Shown piece by piece: positions 15,101 through 20,094 of a DNA stretch of 20,094 nt; position 1 is the stretch's first letter, and each line of letters opens with the position of its first letter. This DNA comes from a virus: IMG/VR virus record IMGVR_UViG_3300006484_000077, positions 1 to 20,094 of that record; one strand, 5' to 3'. Below the pieces are notes generated by a model. It worked only from the letters and a program-made list of their open reading frames with translations, was not told the origin of the DNA and did not search any database. A program made the position numbers and the translations under genes.

Positions 15101-16536
15101 TTGTAACTTAATGGAAAACCTAGTTCAGTATCGTTGGTACCAGTTCCTTCTTTGTAACCAAAAATCTTATCACCTGTAAATGATTTATTGCATCCACCTT
15201 CAAGTGCTTCGCCTTCTGTGTTAAAGAATTTGTACAAAGGATACTGATTAATTTTTGTTTTTGTTTGCGTGTCCCATAAGTGTAGTTCTGCATTATATTC
15301 TATAATAGGTCGTTGTGCTTTTCTTTTAATGTTTTTAACTTCTGTAAAATCGTATGTAGGTATCAGTTCTTGTAGTTTTTTAATTGTACTGATGTTAACC
15401 CAATGGTTGGCTCTACTCCATGCAGTTTGTCCGGAATCTTCTTTTGCAATTACAATATAATCTTTTTGTGGATCTACTGCATAGCCTTCATCATACATTA
15501 AATTGTTATCTGGTGATAGTGTTGTGTTTGCTGATGCTATCTCGTCAGCAGTTGCAGCCGCTATCGTTATATTGCCTGTAACATCATCTACTGTTAAAGA
15601 AAATATATCAGTACTGTTTGTTATACCTGTGTGCGTCCATCCACCTGTAAATCTTACAAGAGTATTTTTAATAAGCTGTGTACTGTTAGACTCTAGTTGT
15701 GGAAAGTTAAATCCGTCAAAGTATGGCAATCTATTACTTGCTGTTGTGTTATACGCTGATACTAATTGTTCTGGAGAACCACTGTAACTTGTGTTTAATT
15801 CTGCATTGTGTAATATTCTATTCCACCATACACCGTCAGTATTTTCAGTATGGTCTACGGTATTGTTATATACTCTGGTACCATTTTCATCTATGTATTC
15901 ATACAACTTGTGCTTGCTAACTGAGCCTGCTACTATATATGTTTTGTTTAAAACACTTGAATCCCATCCTGCACCAGTAAACTTAATAAGCATATTATTT
16001 TCAATTGTAAATGTATTGTTATCATCTACTAGTGTTGACTTACCATTTTCTATATCTGTTTTTGGATTCTTACTTGCACCCGTCCATATACTTTCGTATA
16101 CCGGTAATTCTTGTACCCAACGATAGTTGGTATAGTTAATAAATTTGTCAATGTTAATTGGTGGGTTAAATGTATATCTATTAGATGAGTATGCTGAGTT
16201 ATAGTTATAAGTAGCAAAATTAGAGTTAATAGAATTTGCAATGTCATCGAATGTAATTGCATTGGTTAATTCTTGTTGTTTGTTGTACGAAAAAAGTCCT
16301 GGCTTTAGTTGATTTTTAGTTTCTTTGTTTTCTAAATAATCATCACCTGCAACTGATACTTTTCCGTTTTTACTTCCAATGTATCCGTGTATATTTTCTA
16401 ATGGTCCTTTGGAAACCATTTGGTCTAATGTACTATCTAACCAACTCTTGTTAAGTTCTGTTTGAAATACATTAGGTAAAAAATTACTAGATTTTACACT
16501 ATTGACTTTTTGCTGTCCTGCTCTTTTCTTAGCCAT
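6163..16536 (-). CDS. Giant baseplate/tail virion protein, 3457 residues
   Basis: One unbroken frame of 10.4 kb lies directly after gp6, where T4 has the wedge protein gp7; no separate gp7 or gp8 is seen. The N-terminus FLPNVFQTELNKSWLDSTLD (19-38), KFINYTNYRW (131-140) and QRPIIEYN (408-415) fit the large virion structural protein of marine T4-like phages. Later parts include W1928...KKGDRMRYRGLLWEC, like the small carbohydrate-binding fold (CBM5/12); a FTGDG beta module (2091-2150); three flagellin-hook-IN-like repeats (2156-2365); a CGIC motif (2464-2467); a PHGL-x-x-GDWV module (2485-2492); an LYTILTLGNTDFTPLGA module (2620-2636); VKPFHTK (3200-3206); and a 22-residue duplication near 3246-3276. 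AGGAAG precedes the ATG, three bases after the gp6 stop. It probably forms a wedge or peripheral baseplate structure. The gp7 equivalence is inferred from position. Confidence 0.7.
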   Translation of the reverse strand: MAKKRAGQQKVNSVKSSNFLPNVFQTELNKSWLDSTLDQMVSKGPLENIHGYIGSKNGKVSVAGDDYLENKETKNQLKPGLFSYNKQQELTNAITFDDIANSINSNFATYNYNSAYSSNRYTFNPPINIDKFINYTNYRWVQELPVYESIWTGASKNPKTDIENGKSTLVDDNNTFTIENNMLIKFTGAGWDSSVLNKTYIVAGSVSKHKLYEYIDENGTRVYNNTVDHTENTDGVWWNRILHNAELNTSYSGSPEQLVSAYNTTASNRLPYFDGFNFPQLESNSTQLIKNTLVRFTGGWTHTGITNSTDIFSLTVDDVTGNITIAAATADEIASANTTLSPDNNLMYDEGYAVDPQKDYIVIAKEDSGQTAWSRANHWVNISTIKKLQELIPTYDFTEVKNIKRKAQRPIIEYNAELHLWDTQTKTKINQYPLYKFFNTEGEALEGGCNKSFTGDKIFGYKEGTGTNDTELGFPLSYKDTPKGAEYEFENFILTHKYYTNHSNAEYHRATYSKEQVGYNFFKQDNVLKTIYTPAGDNAGAFTTTQYKVDTVDTPLILPHGYDNWRTQPVYVIHNVNDNISITTEHNNGTCNVMQIYNAELYTVGENQTIEFENLTTQNLKIFSHGVDIEVTPIPEITFTRTGNKITLVTSASSNDTYFDIIAYGTECLQSFIITKECDHPLYKLTVNGKNIDPSKVTVDATTISIDENVLAVDDLVDFSWRSNDLQNKTTNVSLPDVHVHNTTNTMIETFTISETINHWTDKLNTMPGFNGTMLNDNNFASIPHTTQYGGTIFVHENSSAMHDINYSNKHVSITGALLEQGKEFDAFRTRIGAQARREFVSSGAASIQELADNTLAAIIRNKQKNKLYSTSNMIYGDLANQQTFVLEGLAPAINFPKIFKTRFVFNGDTNIRDHVYVYLTEHDGNDKQVRRLLLKDRDYRFLSDTVEIVIDYESTLDSVFTKPKLEVYHIKMDEASFVPPSMVKLGLAYGVEPQVNNGILYTHDGKEIDVTDETSLIDINSTTFDPVNAVVYEIEKRIYAGLVKEDYMYNDENRGRDRFNSPVEHLPTNHSNTWFALNDLNNYLEKHYYNWALQHKITSLNTDNYYDATDPFTWNYSTLSIGSESMPGHWKGAYTHLFGTCTPHLTPWHMLGHAFKPTWWDANYDWRTTVNGGDNTKRDALINALTKGIVSNPSSTSTHVVRNARYTWNWVLQSPVTEAGTLEDPSTVLDSSSLLSNIDKEQDFVFGDWGPTEAQWRLSAEGQAVLLDAILKLNPAKAWSEFFQPGIIGKHNSIISNLNHYTELLPSAKDFKIPGKIYENSIESLTLNKASATTLERTGYFKILDDNLSTIAKARYRFTTPGATGSTEALSLIDRGLDFTGHPIVSYHGSDSVIDTLNVDIKLQQIPFTANGIAQAQYNYIVRNSIELSLEDLYSTLITKLQAKLNGFTSKHLLNISAETSAMGDITLGMDDFNVSMYEGAVNKSITASSVVVTKTLTGYKVRGFNNNTREFKFNEPNLISAVDYTTQNVSGQTIRRYNKFVTTPSIVEYDAQFEKIQDTYNFIRGYWNWMNMQGYELEYNGDVSAIEFVEWTLTAEVDSEITLTIGRQVNFSPKSGHVYQYNNLKYNSNDILALDSTRIDNSSLGIKRADGKVTIETKDNQMIGSTTSAVVDYDHVIIFENKTKLGVNIFDEIKNNKQERFLLDGQRTQQWTGEKKAPGYLVFDDSIVQNFDSAVQSVDDMYRTDVDEFNPSFSKAKDLTIGNVEGQLLDNLGINKNVLTKYYQGMLNEKGTKGAIEHIGKSDILHNNETTISAYEQYMFRQSHLGNDDFENALEIEIVSSDVSSSPQMITFDQASTESNVIKAANGKIVNDKSMTFDTLDYDNSVSDILTGGEALVSETKYSVLNSTQLSTVFDSTEDYATVPTWSPRVSFKKGDRMRYRGLLWECNVDYTGLDVTSPTIEATSTLATAAREIDFGTVANIAGTTVTISKTDTEFNDIVATGSSFTAFDDTETLSIGYPLNMATITFDKKVVVPTVTAPAQILANAGPPSLSNVTGRAITINIGASGSAGVDYVVNFDTTPSDLTENFTGDGVADTFTISTVLSGSTYGVGSVTVGGTPTNAFTVLGQSLTFSTPPALNDAIVVTLEHVPDQMSSSQVVARINTQVTDSRFTASLDTSGVTDLLLLSYGGAASDSIDIELTLKAGSSNNELGFITNPINGQKGPIPQTVSNIVNSANLTVEEVKDQINGTAALSPTITATVVSGNLVLTDTDGSNPLMLSDGLGSTLTYLGLSASYPTSTTTVNREATFSEAVADIQAALIAASVTDVSILVVGNQIKISSTGSSLSLGDTTFNSQIGLPTGIIDAVVGDVDNVWDDDHAAKFTAIVDDPALYNILVADDSDFEIESSGSVVTKFWSWNVLQVTQRQRDVGGVLTSTPLYSLPSASANALTVAEGGTATTCGICAGASSKDGNDAEITTNLPHGLQVGDWVQLLNTDTTPTIDGIHKVTKVDSTDTQIFYIDEYIEKCGNAQSIMPLVTTRFANIDQRDGNGTALYNNITGADNVARWNIPNAANTFISNLETFNAAPNNYRRGTYVYSETIGKTKTNADTLVVGNLYTILTLGNTDFTPLGASQNVVGTVFKSNGTSITGTGTIITDLIRVNETRPTNKDIDSVIIYNHKENISRIQLEVWDPMRKIIPGIAQENLDYINFSDNAIYTTSTDDNYSEDLDNAWGTEQVGTRWWDISKARYYDYDQGNLSYKTTTWGALYPDAEIIVWEWIKSSVAPDDYADAVSNATELFGTIATGEAYSVYDSVAKETLYYYTTEKQYNNETGSYSDVYYYWVKNKTSISDTRTLSAFDVANIIKNPSTSGISWFAVTGANEILVDNISYYVEDENTVLQINKAGNKYNSHNEWTLIAKDSDLIPEYYVNAMKLNFAGVDSNGDSIPNSALHRFNRYGDDMSIGQTWFDDLPDARRNAVVTLNTQLEHINLKDEFEGTWDKTLNANNFPTLLWKWIDYTLESYTGTYTHTKIIKTYAELDTIDRDYHSVVKMRIFDEIDAVDRSEIYAYNESTNIWELVLKKNNTVKFDEALLSAIGGWDKNAWDSTPYDFANIANYWETLMDALNNDIFVDYNKHQMNTFFFSVIHYILSSFSQTTWIRKTTYVRLEFTGAINTTARKYTKDKINNVIGYIQEVKPFHTKSSTILNKHTHVDEVGLTVTETPQTIITVKPQSYDAVYGGSDIYAGADFTNATFVDSITGEGSDVYAGPDFQSPELFNYTTTGHNRNSLVEIKPLELLRINVQTNASGSTHANDSLTFAHIQDYSGYVNTYALTEANETTLSVPLALADTTITVASTAAFSSVGIAYVNGELIEYVVADATTLGITKRELAGTFKVLASVGDSITDVTNTKLTFANEDPSHYQYNDLSDTILNSPGSTQAQELQTLGKGIEL
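6709..6801 (-). repeat. Tandem 22-residue duplication near the C-terminus of the giant protein
   Basis: The giant protein reads GSDIYAGADF and then, 22 residues later, GSDVYAGPDF (residues 3245-3254 and 3267-3276). The DNA of the two copies has diverged, so the duplication is old. Repeated Ser-Asp-x-Tyr-Ala-Gly turns suggest two stacked loops on a beta scaffold. Confidence 0.65.
8563..8685 (-). other. Portable LYTI-x-x-x-GNTDF beta module within the giant protein
   Basis: Residues 2618-2658 follow a pattern found in many unrelated phage tail and fibre proteins: Tyr-Thr-Ile, Gly-x-Thr-Asp-Phe, Gly-Ala, Val-Gly-Thr-x-Phe, then Gly-Thr-Gly-Thr. It is about 40 residues long and probably folds as a small beta unit. 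It sits directly after the A/G/S/T/V-rich block and looks like an inserted module. Confidence 0.5.
9442..10071 (-). repeat. Three flagellin-hook-IN-like repeats within the giant protein
   Basis: Three successive units share one plan: a helix of the form V-x-x-I-(N/Q), a beta strand, L-x-L or I-x-I, a Gly/Ser loop and a closing (L/I)G(F/L). They are residues 2156-2219 (SSSQVVARINTQ ... NELGF), 2242-2298 (TVEEVKDQINGT ... TYLGL) and 2311-2365 (TFSEAVADIQAA ... SQIGL). The plan matches the flagellin hook IN motif of bacterial flagellin and FliD-type proteins, which forms surface-exposed beta domains. The units are only loosely alike in sequence, so they are old repeats or independent insertions. 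Confidence 0.55.
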
Positions 16537-16539
16537 TTA

Positions 16540-19500
16540 TTAACTTCCTGCTTTAATGTTTGCGTCTGTAATATTTGTAATAATATCTATATCATTTACA
16601 TTCACATCTGGTATAATAAGTTCATCACTGTTTGGAGTAAATTCAAACATGTCTCCAAATACACTTCCTGCTCCTTGCGGTACAATAACAAAACTACTTA
16701 GTACGCCAGCTAGTTCCTTGTGTACATATGCAGCTAGTTCTGTAAAGTAAAATGTTTCACCAAACTCCCAATTGCTTGAATCGAAGAAACTTTTTATAGC
16801 TGTTACTGTTTTTGATTTTAAATCACTGTCAGTAATGTTTGAGCCAAACAATTTAATTATTCTAAATCTTGCTTTAAGATGTGACTCAGCATGTTCTCCG
16901 AACACCGGCTTGTACTTAACTGGTTTATAAACAATAGTATCACTTACTGCCTTTTTACCAGTAATACTAGAAAACTGCGATCCTAGTTGGAAACTAGTAG
17001 GTGGTGTTGGTTCTGTTAAAATTGCATCGTTTAAATAATTTTTGTATTCTGTATCGTATGCAGTTGATAATGCAAACACATCAATAATATTAGTAAAGCT
17101 AGGATCCACTACTTGGTTATCTGTAGCAATATGTTCCCATTGAAAGTTTACCGGAATACTATCTGTTGCTTTTAATGAACTGTTTGTGTTATCATTTGTT
17201 GTGCCTACTACTTCTCTGAATACATCAGGATTATCAGGTCTGCTATCAGCATTACTATCAACAAGTGTTAATTTATAATCACTGTTGCTTCCTGTAACAT
17301 TATAACCATATACAAAAAATGTTCCTGTGTTAGTTATGTTTGTACCATCTGTTCCTAACATAGTAATAACATCTCTTTTTGCTTTCTTTGTATAGTTTCC
17401 TATATCTAATTCATTTTTGATATTTCCCAAAGACACTGTGTCGCTTTTAAATTCAAATCCCAATGTTCTTAAGTAAATGTTATACGATATGCTTGTCCAG
17501 TCAAAGAATATAATCCAACTGTCATTGGATGGATAAAAGTTTGTAGGGTAATCGCTTGCCCAATCGTTGTCTGTTGGCTGAAAGTCTGCTCCCCATTCTT
17601 TGGTTGCTGGTGTATATTTTAAACTAAACTGTCTTTTTGATTCTATCATGTCTATGATTAATTCTTGCTCTCTTGCAGAAAATTTCTTAGATAACGCAGG
17701 ATATATAATTTCAATAGTACTACCTGTTATAATTCCGGCATCTAATACTACAGCACCCGTGCCGTCTGCTTTCTTACCAGTTGGTTGTCCAGCATTACTT
17801 CCTGTACCTTCTATTCCTAGTCCATGTCCGACCATACTAACTACTTTTGCCCACTGAAATGTATTATCTGGTTTTCTAAATTTAATCATTGCACCTGGTG
17901 TAATATATTGTGTATAGTCTGCTGTAACTGTAGCACCTATGCGTTTAATAACATTTGATGCATCAGTAAAGTAACCATTTAAAATATTACTTGCAGTATT
18001 ACTATTAGTATTCCAAGTATATGTTGATGCTGCTTCTACAGTTTCTGTAGTGTCTCCAGCAGATACTGAACCATCAAAGTGGCCTATTGCAACTGCAAGA
18101 TTAACAAAATGTTTTCTATATCTTGTGTAATATAAATTTACAAGCTCGTCATTGTTTAAAATGTTTTTAATATACTTTTCAAATATTTGTTTTGCATTTT
18201 CAGTAGACGATGTAGAAAACTCTTGTACATTTTCTTTCCATTCTATTTCTGCATCTTTACCTGTTAGGTATAGGTTAGTGTATGTTCCTGTAGGATCAAT
18301 AAACTTTGAATATCTACTGTGTCCACTAAATGTTCTGTTAACACTTTTAATTTTTAATACGCTACCATTACTGTTACCTAACATTGTATTGTAGTCTTGT
18401 GCTGTAATCATTCTATCTTGACTAGCATAGTTTCTTGGAGCGTTTTCTCTAATTTCGTCTAAGCTCTCATTTGAGCTTGCATTTGATATTGGTTGTTTAA
18501 TTTGTATAACAAATACAGCAGTATATGTATTACCGTCAATACCAGTATAATTTATTTGTACTTTTTTAGTTGGAAGATCATCTGGTCTCAATATGTATGT
18601 ACTGTTGGCACTTGTTCTGTACCATACTCTAATAGCTTCTTTTGGTAGATTACCAAATGTGCTATCAGGGAATAAAATAGATACTTGATTGTTTTCTCTT
18701 GTCTTGACACTGAATATATCTCGCTGACCTGTTGTTAAGTTGTTGTATATTACATTACTGTTTACATCTTTAACTTTGGTCCACTCTTTAACAATGTTAC
18801 CAGTGGCATTAATATTTTGTACCCATATGTCTGTATTGTTAACATTTTTAGCATCAACATCCAATGATGTAGAATCAACTGGATTAGAAATATTATAATC
18901 CTGGTATTGCAATGTTCCTTGTTTAACACCAAAGAAGAATCCAGTACTAGCACTGTTCATTCCTTTGCCATCATCTTTAAAATATATTCCAAAACTTCCT
19001 TCTGGGTCTGGAGATTTTTCTGTAAATGTTCTTAAGTCATTGTCGTAGTCACTGCTTATGATATCAAACGAGGATGATGTTCCTGCTACTGATCCTAGTG
19101 TATCAAATTTAATTTGATTAGGAGTATTATTAATATCATAGAATTCTGTTTTTATATTATTAATTACTACTGACTTTTTTGGACTACCATAATGATTGCT
19201 GTTCTGTAGGATAGAGTTTAACACAGTAATAAAGTCATCTAAGTTGTTAACATTATTTGAAACTTCATATTTAATATCTCGTCCACCTAAACTTGTTCCG
19301 TCACTGCCGATAACACTTTCATTTGTTTTAATACTAATTACTTTCATCTCACCGTACGCTGGCACATTGCGTCTTGGTTGATAACCTAAAAATTCTGCTA
19401 ATTTGTAAACACTCTCTTGTCTTTGGGAAGTACTTAAAAAGTTATTCCTTGCATTCATATCTACTCGATATGCTAAGTTGTGTCCAAACTGTGCAACTAC

Positions 19501-19698
19501 ATCTAGTAGTGATACAAATTCAGCTGATTCAACCCAGTCATTGTAGTTCTCTGGGTAATTGTTGCGTACATAGTCAACCATTGCAGTTCTAATAGTATCA
19601 AAGTCAAATGCTTGAAAGTTTGCATTGATGTATGATTCATAGATTACTGTAAAGTCCTCTGCCGCAAATAGTTTATTTTGTCTTGATTTCTGTGCCAT
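16540..19698 (-). CDS. 6: Baseplate wedge protein gp6
   Basis: This protein forms the ring-forming wedge scaffold of T4-like baseplates. The N-terminus carries the family signature: NYPENYNDWVESAEF (47-61), a run through YRVDMNARNNFLSTSQR (77-93) and YQPRRNVPA (106-114). ENAPRNYASQDR followed by MITAQDY (418-437) matches the baseplate-J-like core. The last hundred residues (SDLKSKTVTAIKSFFD, then FYFTELAAYVHK) fit the C-terminal domain that pairs gp6 copies around the ring. At 1052 residues it is well above the 660 of T4 gp6; the extra length lies between about 500 and 900 and includes a MIKFRKPDN...W strand set and RQFSLKYTPATKEW, a pattern I associate with marine relatives. It starts two bases after the gp25 stop with only a weak AGAG box, so it is probably coupled to gp25. 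Confidence 0.9.
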   Translation of the reverse strand: MAQKSRQNKLFAAEDFTVIYESYINANFQAFDFDTIRTAMVDYVRNNYPENYNDWVESAEFVSLLDVVAQFGHNLAYRVDMNARNNFLSTSQRQESVYKLAEFLGYQPRRNVPAYGEMKVISIKTNESVIGSDGTSLGGRDIKYEVSNNVNNLDDFITVLNSILQNSNHYGSPKKSVVINNIKTEFYDINNTPNQIKFDTLGSVAGTSSSFDIISSDYDNDLRTFTEKSPDPEGSFGIYFKDDGKGMNSASTGFFFGVKQGTLQYQDYNISNPVDSTSLDVDAKNVNNTDIWVQNINATGNIVKEWTKVKDVNSNVIYNNLTTGQRDIFSVKTRENNQVSILFPDSTFGNLPKEAIRVWYRTSANSTYILRPDDLPTKKVQINYTGIDGNTYTAVFVIQIKQPISNASSNESLDEIRENAPRNYASQDRMITAQDYNTMLGNSNGSVLKIKSVNRTFSGHSRYSKFIDPTGTYTNLYLTGKDAEIEWKENVQEFSTSSTENAKQIFEKYIKNILNNDELVNLYYTRYRKHFVNLAVAIGHFDGSVSAGDTTETVEAASTYTWNTNSNTASNILNGYFTDASNVIKRIGATVTADYTQYITPGAMIKFRKPDNTFQWAKVVSMVGHGLGIEGTGSNAGQPTGKKADGTGAVVLDAGIITGSTIEIIYPALSKKFSAREQELIIDMIESKRQFSLKYTPATKEWGADFQPTDNDWASDYPTNFYPSNDSWIIFFDWTSISYNIYLRTLGFEFKSDTVSLGNIKNELDIGNYTKKAKRDVITMLGTDGTNITNTGTFFVYGYNVTGSNSDYKLTLVDSNADSRPDNPDVFREVVGTTNDNTNSSLKATDSIPVNFQWEHIATDNQVVDPSFTNIIDVFALSTAYDTEYKNYLNDAILTEPTPPTSFQLGSQFSSITGKKAVSDTIVYKPVKYKPVFGEHAESHLKARFRIIKLFGSNITDSDLKSKTVTAIKSFFDSSNWEFGETFYFTELAAYVHKELAGVLSSFVIVPQGAGSVFGDMFEFTPNSDELIIPDVNVNDIDIITNITDANIKAGS

Positions 19699-19700
19699 AA

Positions 19701-20084
19701 TTAAAACTCTGCGTTTTCTATAAATTCTTTGTCGAATTTAATCTGCAACTCTGTTGCAGTTGTTTCTGGTAAGTAAGTTAGTTTTACATTAACTGTTACC
19801 GAATGTGTGTCGTGTACAACTCTTATATCTGAATCGTTTACTTCGAATCTAGGATCGTAATTTATTATTGCATTGACTTCTTCTTCAATAGCATCTTGTG
19901 TTTGCTGATCTAATGGATCAAACACATATAGTTCTAAGTTACTTCCAAATTCAGGGTCAGTCCATTTCTCGCCTTTGCGAATTTTAAAATGATTTAATAG
20001 ATCCTGCTTTGCCAATTCAAGGCCAGAAAGCGTTTTACTAGTATATGATTGATTGACTGTTGTGTATCCAAATATATTGCTCAT
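19701..20084 (-). CDS. 25: Baseplate wedge protein gp25 (lysozyme-like fold family)
   Basis: This 127-residue protein is close in length to T4 gp25 (132). DLLNHFKIRKGEKWTDPEFG (28-47), FDPLD (55-59) and DPRF (77-80) are the conserved blocks of the GPW/gp25 family. The family was named for a supposed lysozyme activity but is structural: it joins gp6 and gp53 in the wedge and nucleates the sheath. The start is the only Met near the N-terminus. The ten bases left before the window edge contain AAATAG, which looks like a late-promoter core, but no Shine-Dalgarno box. The frame stays open to the edge, so a start further upstream cannot be excluded. It leads straight into gp6. Confidence 0.9.
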   Translation of the reverse strand: MSNIFGYTTVNQSYTSKTLSGLELAKQDLLNHFKIRKGEKWTDPEFGSNLELYVFDPLDQQTQDAIEEEVNAIINYDPRFEVNDSDIRVVHDTHSVTVNVKLTYLPETTATELQIKFDKEFIENAEF

Positions 20085-20089
20085 ACAAC

Positions 20090-20094
20090 TATTT
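20090..20094 (-). promoter_or_regulatory. Possible truncated late promoter motif before gp25
   Basis: The minus strand shows AAATA followed by GTTGTATG at the edge of the window. It matches the core of the motifs at 3321-3327 and 6138-6144 (AAATAGTGTAT), but the first bases of the box lie outside. If real, transcription would start at or next to the gp25 ATG. Confidence 0.3.

Noticed and set aside
16050-16262. Minus-strand open frame of 70 residues
   Set aside because: A frame shadow of the N-terminal part of the giant gene, rich in Leu, Ile and Thr; no ribosome-binding site.
19701-20084. Lysozyme activity for gp25
   Set aside because: The family name is historical; its known role in T4-like phages is structural in the baseplate wedge.

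Overview
The window is a piece of a tailed-phage genome. It encodes the baseplate and tail end of the virion module of a T4-like (contractile-tailed) myovirus. The DNA is strongly A+T-rich, and genes touch or overlap with Shine-Dalgarno boxes of the AGGAG type. The late-promoter-like motifs (CTAAATA / ATAAATA) and the tail-protein motifs resemble marine T4-like phages such as those of Pelagibacter or cyanobacteria. The host assignment is inference from composition and motif style; no host marker gene is present.

All eleven recognised genes lie on the minus strand, so the module reads from the right edge to the left. First come gp25 (19701-20084) and gp6 (16540-19698), two conserved baseplate-wedge proteins. 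Next is a single uninterrupted gene of 10.4 kb (6163-16536) for a 3457-residue virion protein that fills about half of the window. After a short gap with a late-promoter motif inside an inverted repeat come three tail or fibre-type structural genes (5525-6118, 4585-5523, 3349-4584).

A second short gap (3286-3348) carries a sigma-70-like promoter with a late motif in its spacer, plus an A/T palindrome. Behind it lies a translationally coupled accessory cluster: a 115-residue conserved-looking protein (2938-3285), two paralogous GT-A-type glycosyltransferases (2033-2938 with an intact DID motif; 1192-2046 with DCA in its place), an unrecognised 325-residue protein (255-1232), and the start of a nitroreductase-like gene that runs off the left edge (1-258).

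The structural genes would build the baseplate wedge and attached fibres late in infection. The glycosyltransferase cluster may modify virion or host surface glycans, but nothing in the sequence proves that. No tRNA, CRISPR, insertion sequence, attachment site or origin was seen. No stretch over 300 bases lacks a gene. The points most worth checking are a block of three flagellin-hook-IN-like repeats with other portable beta modules inside the giant protein, the glycosyltransferase pair with one degraded metal-binding motif, and the compact composite promoter regions.
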